Origin: CAZMNY01 sp964567745
GTDB lineage: Bacteria; Planctomycetota; Planctomycetia; Pirellulales; Pirellulaceae
NCBI GenBank assembly: GCA_964567745.1
Contig: CAZMNY010000069.1
Span: forward strand, 1-17,168
DNA length: 17,168 bases
Direction: 5' to 3'
Shown: piece by piece, positions 1 to 5,708 of the stretch
How positions within the stretch are numbered: position 1 is the stretch's first letter
How the letters are laid out: each line of letters starts with the position of its first letter
Position numbers and translations under genes: made by a program
Notes under the pieces: model-generated
What the model saw: the letters and a program-made list of their open reading frames with translations, nothing else
Told to the model about the DNA's origin: nothing
Database searches by the model: none

Positions 1-459
1 AAACCCATCAACCAAATAAGAACTCCACCTGTCCAAGAAAGTGTAGCCACATCAAAGAGCTCGTTGAACGACATTGAGCACAAAGTGCTGCGGAAGATGA
101 GCGAACCTCGCATTCACTTTGCCATCGTCTGCGCTTCGCACAGTTGTCCGCGCCTGTTGAATGAAGCGTATTCTGCGAAGACTTTTGAGAAACAACTGGC
201 CGCGAACACTCGGCATTTCTTCGCCAATCGAGAGAACTTTCGCTATGCGAACGGGACGTTCTACCTCTCATCCGTGCTGAAATGGTTCGCGAAGGACTTC
301 GGCGCCAATCAAGCCGCACAGCTTCGCAGCATCGCTCCCTACCTTCCAGACCGCGACGCCCAACGAGCGGCCTCAGCTGGATCGGGGCGGATTTCCTATC
401 TAGCCTATGATTGGAGCTTGAACGAACAACCCGCAGCGAGGGCCGCCAGGAGAAGGTAG
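1..459 (+). CDS. DUF547 domain protein, 3' part only
   Basis: The reading frame is open from base 1 to the TAG at 457-459, so the gene starts outside the window and about 152 residues remain. Two stretches are typical of DUF547 proteins: SLNDIEHKVLRK near positions 61-96, followed by EPRIHFAIVCASHSCPRL (103-156), and an ISYLAYDWSLNE ending (390-425). DUF547 proteins are often secreted or envelope-associated, and their biochemical role is not firmly known. The TTG at 64 could be read as a start, but it falls inside the conserved domain and would delete its N-terminal half, so I treat the gene as truncated by the window edge. The tail is Ala/Arg-rich and carries no further domain. The family assignment is firm; the function is unknown. 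Confidence 0.8.
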   Translation, partial: KPINQIRTPPVQESVATSKSSLNDIEHKVLRKMSEPRIHFAIVCASHSCPRLLNEAYSAKTFEKQLAANTRHFFANRENFRYANGTFYLSSVLKWFAKDFGANQAAQLRSIAPYLPDRDAQRAASAGSGRISYLAYDWSLNEQPAARAARRR

Positions 460-478
460 GGCGTCAGCCAAGCGAGCT

Positions 479-506
479 GCGCAGAATCGACGGCGCAGAA
501 TCGACG
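479..506. repeat. Two perfect tandem copies of a 14-bp unit
   Basis: GCGCAGAATCGACG occurs at 479-492 and again at 493-506 without a spacer. It lies in the 104-bp gap between the DUF547 gene and the polyferredoxin gene. It may be a slippage duplication. No dyad symmetry suggests an operator. Confidence 0.8.
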
Positions 507-563
507 GCACAGTACAAGATGTTATGAGCGGTAGCTAGTTTTTCTCTTGCGAGTCACAAAGTC

Positions 564-1697
564 ATGAGTTCGAACTCGACCAAGAGCCGCACGCTTATGG
601 AACGGCTGTTCCTCGTCTTGTTCTTTCCTGGCGTTTTGTTGTTCTATGTCGTCTACAAATATCCTCAGTGGCTGTTGCCAGCGGGCGCCGACCTGAGAGC
701 ATTCCACGTGTTCGGAAAAAGCCCGGGATTCTGGTACGCGACGGTTTACACGGCGATCGTCTGCGGGACGTGTGTTTGGGTTTTGACGGCGGGAAAAAAC
801 CGTTATCAGCGAAGCAAGAAGAAAGGGCCCTTGTCCAAGTACCAGCGTGCGAAGTTCACTTCGATTCTGCTGGCCCAAAGCGTGGTTTTCTATTTCATTC
901 CGTACGTGGTGCCCGCCTTCGCTCAAGAGGGCGGGTTCTTTAACGACCCAGCGAAGTTGGCGGCCAAGACGGCGCACGTCTACGTCTATCCGGCCTTCAT
1001 GAGCTGGGGCGGTGCGGCCTACATGTTTGTTGTCATCCCCATCGCCGTTTGGTTCTTCGGCAAGCGATACTGTAGCTGGTTCTGCTCGTGCGGAAATCTC
1101 TCGGAAGCGGTCGGTGTATTGCCCTGGGGGGCCAATTGGGTGCGGCTCCACACGCCTCGCGGCGAAACGGCTCGACGTCTCGAGATCATTCAGCTCTATG
1201 TGTTGGTGTTTGCCATATTCTTCGGCGCAATGTTGTTGCTCGACGGACTCAGCTTGTTCTCCGCGCCTTCGGTGCTATCGGCGCTTCAAGCGTTTCAGGA
1301 TTTGGCAATCGACTTCGCGTTTGGCGCCGTGGTCGGGGTCGGCGCGTACCCGATCCTGGGAACTCGCGTATGGTGCCGTTACGGCTGCCCCATGGCTCAG
1401 GGGATGAAGCTTGTCGGAAAATACACGCGCAGTCGATTTGCCGTGGTGCCCAACGAAAAGTGTCGAGGACTCGGGCTCTGCACGCAAGCCTGTCCGATGG
1501 GAATCGATGTCGCCAGTTACGCTCACAAAGACAAGAAGCCAATCCAAGTTGCCTTTGGCCTCGACGAGACGCCCTGTGTGGGTTGCGGCGGATGTATCGA
1601 CGTCTGCCCAGTCGACGCGCTGTCGTTCGCTCGCATCGGCGGAAGTGATCGAGTGTCAATTGTCGCGATCGATCAGGATCAACAAGCGGATAGCTAA
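564..1697 (+). CDS. Membrane-bound 4Fe-4S polyferredoxin, NapH/NosR/CcoG-like
   Basis: This 377-residue protein has about six hydrophobic segments (around residues 12-32, 52-70, 93-113, 140-165, 208-232 and 248-266) and a C-terminal double ferredoxin domain. Between membrane segments it has C170-x3-C174-x-C176-G and later WC271RYGC275P, the paired Cys motifs seen in membrane electron-transfer proteins of the NapH/NosR/CcoG group. The second ferredoxin motif is canonical (C338, C341, C344, C348-P). The first reads C300-RGLGL-C306-TQA-C310-P, with Leu303 where the second Cys normally sits. The likely role is electron transfer between the quinone pool or membrane and a redox partner. No partner gene is adjacent, so the pathway is unknown. 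The ATG at 564 has no clear Shine-Dalgarno sequence. The gene is convergent with the tRNA cluster. Confidence 0.8.
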   Translation: MSSNSTKSRTLMERLFLVLFFPGVLLFYVVYKYPQWLLPAGADLRAFHVFGKSPGFWYATVYTAIVCGTCVWVLTAGKNRYQRSKKKGPLSKYQRAKFTSILLAQSVVFYFIPYVVPAFAQEGGFFNDPAKLAAKTAHVYVYPAFMSWGGAAYMFVVIPIAVWFFGKRYCSWFCSCGNLSEAVGVLPWGANWVRLHTPRGETARRLEIIQLYVLVFAIFFGAMLLLDGLSLFSAPSVLSALQAFQDLAIDFAFGAVVGVGAYPILGTRVWCRYGCPMAQGMKLVGKYTRSRFAVVPNEKCRGLGLCTQACPMGIDVASYAHKDKKPIQVAFGLDETPCVGCGGCIDVCPVDALSFARIGGSDRVSIVAIDQDQQADS

Positions 1698-1714
1698 CGA
1701 ACCTGATTCACCGG

Positions 1715-1731
1715 CACGAGGCAAGCTCGTG
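1715..1731. terminator. Hairpin between polyferredoxin gene and tRNA cluster
   Basis: CACGAG (1715-1720) pairs perfectly with CTCGTG (1726-1731) around a 5-nt loop. It lies 18 bases after the polyferredoxin stop and before the 3' end of the convergent tRNA cluster. There is no T-run on either strand, so terminator activity is only a guess. Confidence 0.35.
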
Positions 1732-1769
1732 GGGTCTTGCTTGTCGGTAGTTTGGCGTGAGCATTAGAG

Positions 1770-1839
1770 CACGAGCGCAAGGATTCGAACCCTGTCGACC
1801 AGGTTTGGAAGCTGGCGGCTCTCCCAGGAGCACACTCGC
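1770..1839 (-). tRNA. Divergent tRNA, anticodon read as CCA (Trp-like)
   Basis: This is the last tRNA of the minus-strand cluster. The acceptor stem pairs over 7 bp (GCGAGTG with CGCTCGT, two G-T wobbles). The T arm is complete (CAGGG, loop TTCGAAT, CCTTG). The anticodon arm is CCAGC, loop TTCCAAA, CCTGG, with a C-C mismatch at the base of the loop. Placing T33 gives anticodon CCA, and the discriminator G fits tRNA-Trp. The D arm is short: GCTC and GAGC enclose only six bases. Reading the loop one base earlier would give TCC (Gly), but then the anticodon stem does not pair. No CCA end is encoded. It may be a functional but unusual tRNA, or a decaying one. Confidence 0.55.
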
Positions 1840-1846
1840 GAAAGGA

Positions 1847-1917
1847 AGGTCCGTCTGGGAATTGAACCCAGTCGTCCGCCTAACCACGGCGGTGTGCAGC
1901 CAAAACACCTACAGACC
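1847..1917 (-). tRNA. Divergent tRNA, anticodon read as GGT (Thr-like)
   Basis: The acceptor stem pairs fully (GGTCTGT with ACGGACC, one G-T wobble). The T arm is perfect (CTGGG, loop TTCAATT, CCCAG). The anticodon stem CCGCC/GGCGG is perfect, with loop GTGGTTA. By the T33 rule the anticodon is GGT, but the purine at 32 and T at 37 are unusual. There is no separate base 26: the last C of the D stem is shared with the first C of the anticodon stem. The variable loop has four bases. It lies seven bases upstream (in transcription) of the Trp-like tRNA. No CCA is encoded. The stems argue for a real tRNA-like RNA; the amino acid identity is uncertain. Confidence 0.55.
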
Positions 1918-1953
1918 GGAAACGGACGCAACAAGGGATCTAAGTGCGCCGAG

Positions 1954-2028
1954 CTGTGGCGGCAGGAATTGAACCTGCGACTTGACGATTAACAATCGCC
2001 CTCCCGTACCAGCACAGGACCCGCCACA
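1954..2028 (-). tRNA. tRNA-Asn (GTT)
   Basis: This is a canonical cloverleaf. The acceptor TGTGGCG pairs with CGCCACA, the D stem TCCT pairs with GGGA, and the anticodon stem GGCGA pairs with TCGTC around loop TTGTTAA, giving anticodon GTT. There are five variable bases, a T arm of GCAGG, TTCAATT, CCTGC, and discriminator G as expected for Asn. The CCA end is not encoded; the next bases are CTC. Confidence 0.9.
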
Positions 2029-2042
2029 ATCGCAATAAACAG

Positions 2043-2116
2043 TCAGGACGGCTGGATTCGAACCAGCGATCTCGTGCTCCCAAGGCACGCGGAATGCCAG
2101 ACTTTCCTACGCCCTG
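2043..2116 (-). tRNA. tRNA-Pro (TGG)
   Basis: This is a canonical cloverleaf. The acceptor CAGGGCG pairs with CGTCCTG (one wobble), the D stem GGAA with TTCC, and the anticodon stem CGTGC with GCACG around CTTGGGA, giving anticodon TGG. The T arm is GCTGG, TTCGAAT, CCAGC, with discriminator A. No CCA is encoded. The same window encodes a YbaK-type deacylase (14497-14973), a family that can act on mischarged tRNA-Pro. Confidence 0.92.
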
Positions 2117-2123
2117 AATCAAG

Positions 2124-2195
2124 AGCACCGGGCGGGACTCGAACCCACGTAACCGCTTTACAAGAGCGGCGTCTTGGCCGCTAGACGACCAGTGC
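2124..2195 (-). tRNA. tRNA-Thr (TGT) with a Glu-like D arm
   Basis: This is the first tRNA in transcription order. The acceptor GCACTGG pairs with CCGGTGC. The D arm GTCT...AGAC, with AGCGGCC in the loop, resembles the D arm commonly seen in tRNA-Glu. The anticodon stem CCGCT pairs with AGCGG around CTTGTAA, giving anticodon TGT. The T arm is GTGGG, TTCGAGT, CCCGC, and the discriminator is T. No CCA is encoded. It lies seven bases upstream (in transcription) of tRNA-Pro. Confidence 0.9.
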
Positions 2196-2249
2196 CTCAA
2201 GTGGTTAACCTCGACTCGCTCGCAATCGACAACGTCGAAATTCGAGCAC

Positions 2250-2285
2250 AAAAAAACCGGCGTCGCTTACTGCAACACCGGGTTT
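2250..2285 (-). terminator. Intrinsic terminator-like hairpin upstream of the tRNAs
   Basis: On the minus strand the RNA would fold with CCGGTGT pairing to ACGCCGG around an 11-nt loop, extended by AAA/TTT beyond a single bulged C, and followed directly by seven T residues. That is a good intrinsic terminator shape. It would end a minus-strand transcript entering from above 2285, although no gene is annotated there. On the plus strand the T-tract is poor. Confidence 0.6.
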
Positions 2286-2540
2286 CTATTCCCGTCGGAC
2301 TCAACCGAGTGTCAAAAGCGCAATCGAAGCGTCGCCGCATTGGGCTGCTCGCCTGCTGGGCCGCAATTGCCGCCGCTCATTGTGAAACTCGACCAAAGAA
2401 ACAACATGCTTTGAATTCCTATTTGCCTGCGGCCAAAGGCCTTGGCCGCGCTTGTGTCATATTTCTGTAGAGTTAGACGACTCGGACTGAAAAAGGTTCG
2501 GTAGAATCTGACGCGTTGTCGTCAAGTTTCCGTTCGGTGT

Positions 2541-2560
2541 AACAGGCGGTTCCGTCTGTT
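2541..2560 (+). promoter_or_regulatory. Leader hairpin upstream of the ribokinase gene
   Basis: AACAGGCG pairs with the CGTCTGTT side (one G-T wobble) around a 4-nt loop, giving a compact stem. It lies 71 bases before the GTG start, in the probable 5' untranslated region. Its function is unknown. Confidence 0.4.
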
Positions 2561-2566
2561 CGGTGG

Positions 2567-2593
2567 CGTCTCTTCGCCTTGTCTGCAGAGACG
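2567..2593 (+). promoter_or_regulatory. Second leader hairpin upstream of the ribokinase gene
   Basis: CGTCTCT (2567-2573) pairs perfectly with AGAGACG (2587-2593) around a 13-nt loop. It ends 37 bases before the GTG start. With the preceding hairpin it may structure the operon leader; no ligand-binding motif is recognisable. Confidence 0.4.
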
Positions 2594-2630
2594 TGAAATC
2601 ATGTTTGTCGCACTAAAGTAGATTAGCCCG

Positions 2631-3572
2631 GTGACTCCAAATCAGCCTTCCATAACCGTTGTCGGATCCATCAATATGGACTTGGTGATTCGCTGCCAAT
2701 CGCTGCCCATGCCTGGCGAGACGATAATGGCGGAATCTTCGATGGAAGTATGTGGCGGCAAGGGTGCCAACCAAGCCGTCGCGGCGGCTCGCGCGGGAGG
2801 CCAAGTGACGATGATCGGCCGAGTTGGTGATGACGCCTTTGGCGGTCGACTCATCAGCAACCTCGAACAAGCCGGCGTCGACACTCGTCTCGTCGAACGA
2901 ACACGCGATTGCGCGAGCGGTCTCGCTATTGTCGCCGTTGAGCGGAGCAGCCAAAACTCAATCATGGTCGTCGCCGGAGCCAACGGGCGAGTGTGCCCTG
3001 ATGACGTTGAGGCGGCCCGAGGGGTGATTGAGGCGAGTGACATCTTGTTGCTGCAGTTGGAGGTCCCAACGGACGCTGTGATTGGCGCAATCGAAATCGC
3101 GAGGAAGGCGGGTGTGCGAATCGTCCTCGATCCGGCGCCGTCACTGAACAGCTGGCCTCCCGACTTGCTTGACGTAGACCTGCTTTGCCCGAACCGATCG
3201 GAAGCCGCCAGAATGCTCGGCGTGCCCGATGAGTCGATCGAGACGCGAGAGGACGCGGAGAAGGCGGCGCGCGCGCTTTCCGATCGGGGTGCTCGCAACG
3301 TCGTTATTACACTTGGAGATCAAGGTGCCGTGTTGTTTGACGGAAAACATGCGAAACTAGCGGCGCCGCACGCAATTGACGCAGTCGACAGCACCGCGGC
3401 CGGTGATGCGTTTGCCGGCGCGTTAGCCGTCCATTGGGCCGAACAAGATAACCTCGTCAGCGCTGTTGAGTTTGCCAACGCCGCCGGCGCCATCGCCGTG
3501 TCTCGGGAAGGCGCCCAACCGGGCATGGCTGAACGAAGCAAAATCGAGGAACTATGGAGAACCACGCAATGA
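2631..3572 (+). CDS. rbsK: Ribokinase (PfkB family)
   Basis: This 313-residue protein is the usual length for ribokinase, which phosphorylates D-ribose at O5 with ATP in the cytoplasm. The N terminus has the GSINMDLV strand and MPGET. Substrate-binding GGKGANQ lies at residues 42-48 and GRVGDDAFG shortly after. The C-terminal PfkB signature DSTAAGDAFAGAL carries the likely catalytic base Asp259. A related PfkB sugar kinase with another pentose substrate is possible, but the ribose-type transporter partners favour ribokinase. The GTG at 2631 is chosen because it directly precedes the first beta strand; there is no clear Shine-Dalgarno sequence. The TGA overlaps the ATG of the binding-protein gene, which implies translational coupling. 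Confidence 0.9.
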   Translation: MTPNQPSITVVGSINMDLVIRCQSLPMPGETIMAESSMEVCGGKGANQAVAAARAGGQVTMIGRVGDDAFGGRLISNLEQAGVDTRLVERTRDCASGLAIVAVERSSQNSIMVVAGANGRVCPDDVEAARGVIEASDILLLQLEVPTDAVIGAIEIARKAGVRIVLDPAPSLNSWPPDLLDVDLLCPNRSEAARMLGVPDESIETREDAEKAARALSDRGARNVVITLGDQGAVLFDGKHAKLAAPHAIDAVDSTAAGDAFAGALAVHWAEQDNLVSAVEFANAAGAIAVSREGAQPGMAERSKIEELWRTTQ

Positions 3573-4618
3573 CTAAGACATCACTTTCTCGCGCCAATTC
3601 GATCCGACAACAACGATTCGGAACGAGGCTCTTCGCAATGCTACTTTGTTTGCCGCTGTTGCTCGTCGCCGGTTGCGGAGGCGAGGCGACGGACGCGGAG
3701 CCCGACGACGGCGACCAAGCGTCGGAGACACCCGACGAGACTCCGAAAGTGGCGTTAATCATGAAGTCGCTTGCCAACGAATTCTTCTCCAACATGGCCG
3801 ACGGTGCTCGTCAACATCAAGGCGATAGCACGGGCATGTACAACTTGGTCGTTAACGGAATCAAAGATGAACGCGACCTTGCCGGCCAAGTTGCTCTTGT
3901 CGAAGAGATGGTGGCGGCCGGAGTCCAAGCGATCGTGATCGCCCCAGCCGACTCGAAAGCGCTCGTTCCCGCGCTCAGGCGAGCCATCGAGGCCGGCGTG
4001 ATCGTCGTCAACATCGACAATCGACTTGACCCGAAAGTCATGAAGCAAGAAGGCGTTGAGATTCCGTTTATTGGGCCGAACAACAAGGCCGGTGCCAAAA
4101 TGGTCGCCGACCACTTGGCAGCCAAACTCAACAAGGGTGACGCCGTCGCGGTTCTGGAAGGGATTCGAACATCGTACAACGCGACTCAGAGGCGAGAGGG
4201 TTTCGAACAGTCGATGGAAGCGGCGGGCGTCAAGATCGTCGACAGCCAATCCGCTGAATGGGAAATGAGCAAAGCCAATACCGTCGCCTCGTCCATGCTC
4301 AGCGAACATCCCGAAATCAAGGCGATTCTCGCCGCCAATGACAACATGGCCCTCGGCGCTATCGCGGCGGTTAAGAGCGCGGGCCTTACCGGGAAAGTGC
4401 ATGTCATCGGTTTTGACAACATCGCGGCGGTTCAGGACGCGATACGCGATGGCAAAGTGCTGGCGACCGCCGACCAACATGGCGATCAACTGGCCGTCTT
4501 CGGAATCGAATACGCGTTGGATTTGTTCGTCGATCCAGAGGCCAAGAAGGACGACCTGGAAACGCCTGTCGAGTTGGTGACGTCCGAGACGTTGCCCGAG
4601 AAACCGACGCAGCAATGA
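3569..4618 (+). CDS. rbsB: Sugar ABC transporter substrate-binding lipoprotein, RbsB-like
   Basis: This protein is about 349 residues long from the ATG at 3569, whose ATGA overlaps the kinase stop. An in-frame ATG at 3554 with GAGGAA just upstream would add five residues and is also possible. The signal peptide ends in a lipobox LVAGC, with the lipidated Cys at about residue 36, followed by an acidic linker rich in Asp and Glu. The rest is a periplasmic-binding-protein fold of the ribose/galactose type: KVALIMKSLANEFF, then QAIVIAPADSKALVPA, VVNIDNR, a central AAND-containing hinge strand and HVIGFDN. It should capture the sugar outside the cytoplasmic membrane and deliver it to the permease. 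The true ligand cannot be read from the sequence. The stop overlaps the permease start (ATGA, 4615-4618). Confidence 0.88.
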   Translation: MTKTSLSRANSIRQQRFGTRLFAMLLCLPLLLVAGCGGEATDAEPDDGDQASETPDETPKVALIMKSLANEFFSNMADGARQHQGDSTGMYNLVVNGIKDERDLAGQVALVEEMVAAGVQAIVIAPADSKALVPALRRAIEAGVIVVNIDNRLDPKVMKQEGVEIPFIGPNNKAGAKMVADHLAAKLNKGDAVAVLEGIRTSYNATQRREGFEQSMEAAGVKIVDSQSAEWEMSKANTVASSMLSEHPEIKAILAANDNMALGAIAAVKSAGLTGKVHVIGFDNIAAVQDAIRDGKVLATADQHGDQLAVFGIEYALDLFVDPEAKKDDLETPVELVTSETLPEKPTQQ

Positions 4619-5574
4619 ATCGAACTCAACTGACCCAGGCGATGCTTCAGTATTCCGGTCTGCTGGGAGTGCTGTTGATTCTCGTCGTGGTCTTTAGTCT
4701 GGCAAGCGAGAACTTCTATCAAGCGTCGACGTTTATCACAATCGCCAATCAGATTCCCGACCTGACGTTTATCGCAGTCGGAATGACACTTGTGTTGATT
4801 GTCGGCGGCATCGACTTGTCCGTCGGTTCGGTGTTAGCGCTGTCCTCCGCCATCCTCGGCGTGATGATGGTCAAGTTCGGCTGGCCTCTTTGGGCTGCGA
4901 TTCCAGTTTGCGTCTTGGCGGGAGCGTCCTGCGGGCTGTTCAACGGCGCCATTTCGATCGGCTTGCGCATTCCCTCTTTCATCGTCACGTTGGGCATGCT
5001 CGAGATCGCTCGAGGGGCAACGAAAGTCGTGGCGAATTCGCAATCAGTTTATATCGGAAAACCTGTCGCCGCGTTTGCCGAGCCACTCGACGCCATCGGT
5101 CTCTCGCCCGCATTCCTCGGTGCCTGCCTGACCGTCCTGGCAGGTCAATTCTTGCTGACCCGAACCGTCTTCGGCCGTTACTGCATCGCGATTGGGACCA
5201 ATGCCGAGGCCGTCCGGTTGTCCGGCATTCGCGCGGCGCCCTATTCGATCGCCGTCTTCGCTATTAGCGGACTCATGTGCTCGCTCGCCGGCTGGGCTCA
5301 AACGGCCCGTCTCTCTACCGCCGACCCGAACGCGGCCGTGGGAATCGAGCTGTCGGCAATCGCCGCTTGTGTGATTGGCGGCACAAGCTTGATGGGCGGG
5401 CGAGGCAGCGTGATCAGCTCGTTTATCGGCGTATTGATCATCAAAGTTCTGCAAACCGGACTCGCCCAATTGGGAGTATCCGACGCCAACAAACAAATTA
5501 TCACCGGCAGCGTGATTATTGTCGCCGTGCTACTCGACGCAATTCGCAGCCGATGGAACGCCCGGCGCCATTGA
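4615..5574 (+). CDS. rbsC: Sugar ABC transporter permease, RbsC-like
   Basis: This 319-residue protein is typical in length for RbsC-family permeases and very hydrophobic, with about eight to ten membrane segments. Family hallmarks are FIAVGMTLVLIVGGIDLSVG near residues 51-70 and the cytoplasmic coupling loop near NAEAVRLSGI (about residues 200-209), which normally contacts the ATPase. It should form the membrane channel for the sugar captured by the upstream lipoprotein. It starts inside the stop of that gene (ATGA). The expected ATPase gene (rbsA type) is neither between these genes nor after them: 135 bases downstream the next gene runs on the opposite strand. The ATPase must be supplied from elsewhere if the system works. 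Confidence 0.9.
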   Translation: MNRTQLTQAMLQYSGLLGVLLILVVVFSLASENFYQASTFITIANQIPDLTFIAVGMTLVLIVGGIDLSVGSVLALSSAILGVMMVKFGWPLWAAIPVCVLAGASCGLFNGAISIGLRIPSFIVTLGMLEIARGATKVVANSQSVYIGKPVAAFAEPLDAIGLSPAFLGACLTVLAGQFLLTRTVFGRYCIAIGTNAEAVRLSGIRAAPYSIAVFAISGLMCSLAGWAQTARLSTADPNAAVGIELSAIAACVIGGTSLMGGRGSVISSFIGVLIIKVLQTGLAQLGVSDANKQIITGSVIIVAVLLDAIRSRWNARRH

Positions 5575-5596
5575 GTCAAACGGGAGGCGCTCACTG

Positions 5597-5612
5597 AACG
5601 AGCAAACTCGTT
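5597..5612. terminator. Short hairpin after the permease gene
   Basis: AACGAG pairs perfectly with CTCGTT around a CAAA loop, 23 bases after the permease stop. A G-run follows rather than a T-run, so it is at best a weak terminator between convergent genes. Confidence 0.35.
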
Positions 5613-5708
5613 GGGGGTGCGGTCTCGGCCCTAATTATTGAGGTCAAGACAACCAATGAGCCGCCGCTCTCCCCCGAATCGTCCGCGCTAACCCGTGTCG
5701 CTGAAACG

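Larger units (their letters stand above)
2196..2630. other. Gene-free 435-bp gap between tRNA cluster and ribokinase operon
   Basis: I see no convincing protein gene here. From left to right it holds a terminator-like hairpin for the minus strand (2250-2285), a GC-rich hairpin (GCGGCCAA 2429-2436 with TTGGCCGC 2442-2449), a TAGAAT -10-like hexamer at 2502-2507 without a good -35, and two further hairpins (2541-2560 and 2567-2593) just ahead of the ribokinase start. The gap must contain divergent promoters for the tRNAs and the sugar operon. An undescribed small RNA on the minus strand would explain the orphan terminator. Confidence 0.6.

Noticed and set aside
64..459. Complete small DUF547 gene starting at TTG 64
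   Set aside because: The frame is open from base 1 and the TTG lies inside the conserved domain, so the gene is cut by the window edge.
1708..2251. Three open frames across the tRNA cluster
   Set aside because: They run through acceptor, anticodon and T stems of the tRNAs and cannot be protein genes.
2286..2330. Possible T-arm-like sequence near 2300-2320 on the minus strand
   Set aside because: A 4-bp stem with a TTGAGT loop is seen, but no matching acceptor, anticodon or D arm could be placed.
3755..4615. 286-residue open frame opposite the binding-protein gene
   Set aside because: It is a shadow of a well-supported lipoprotein gene with no features of its own.
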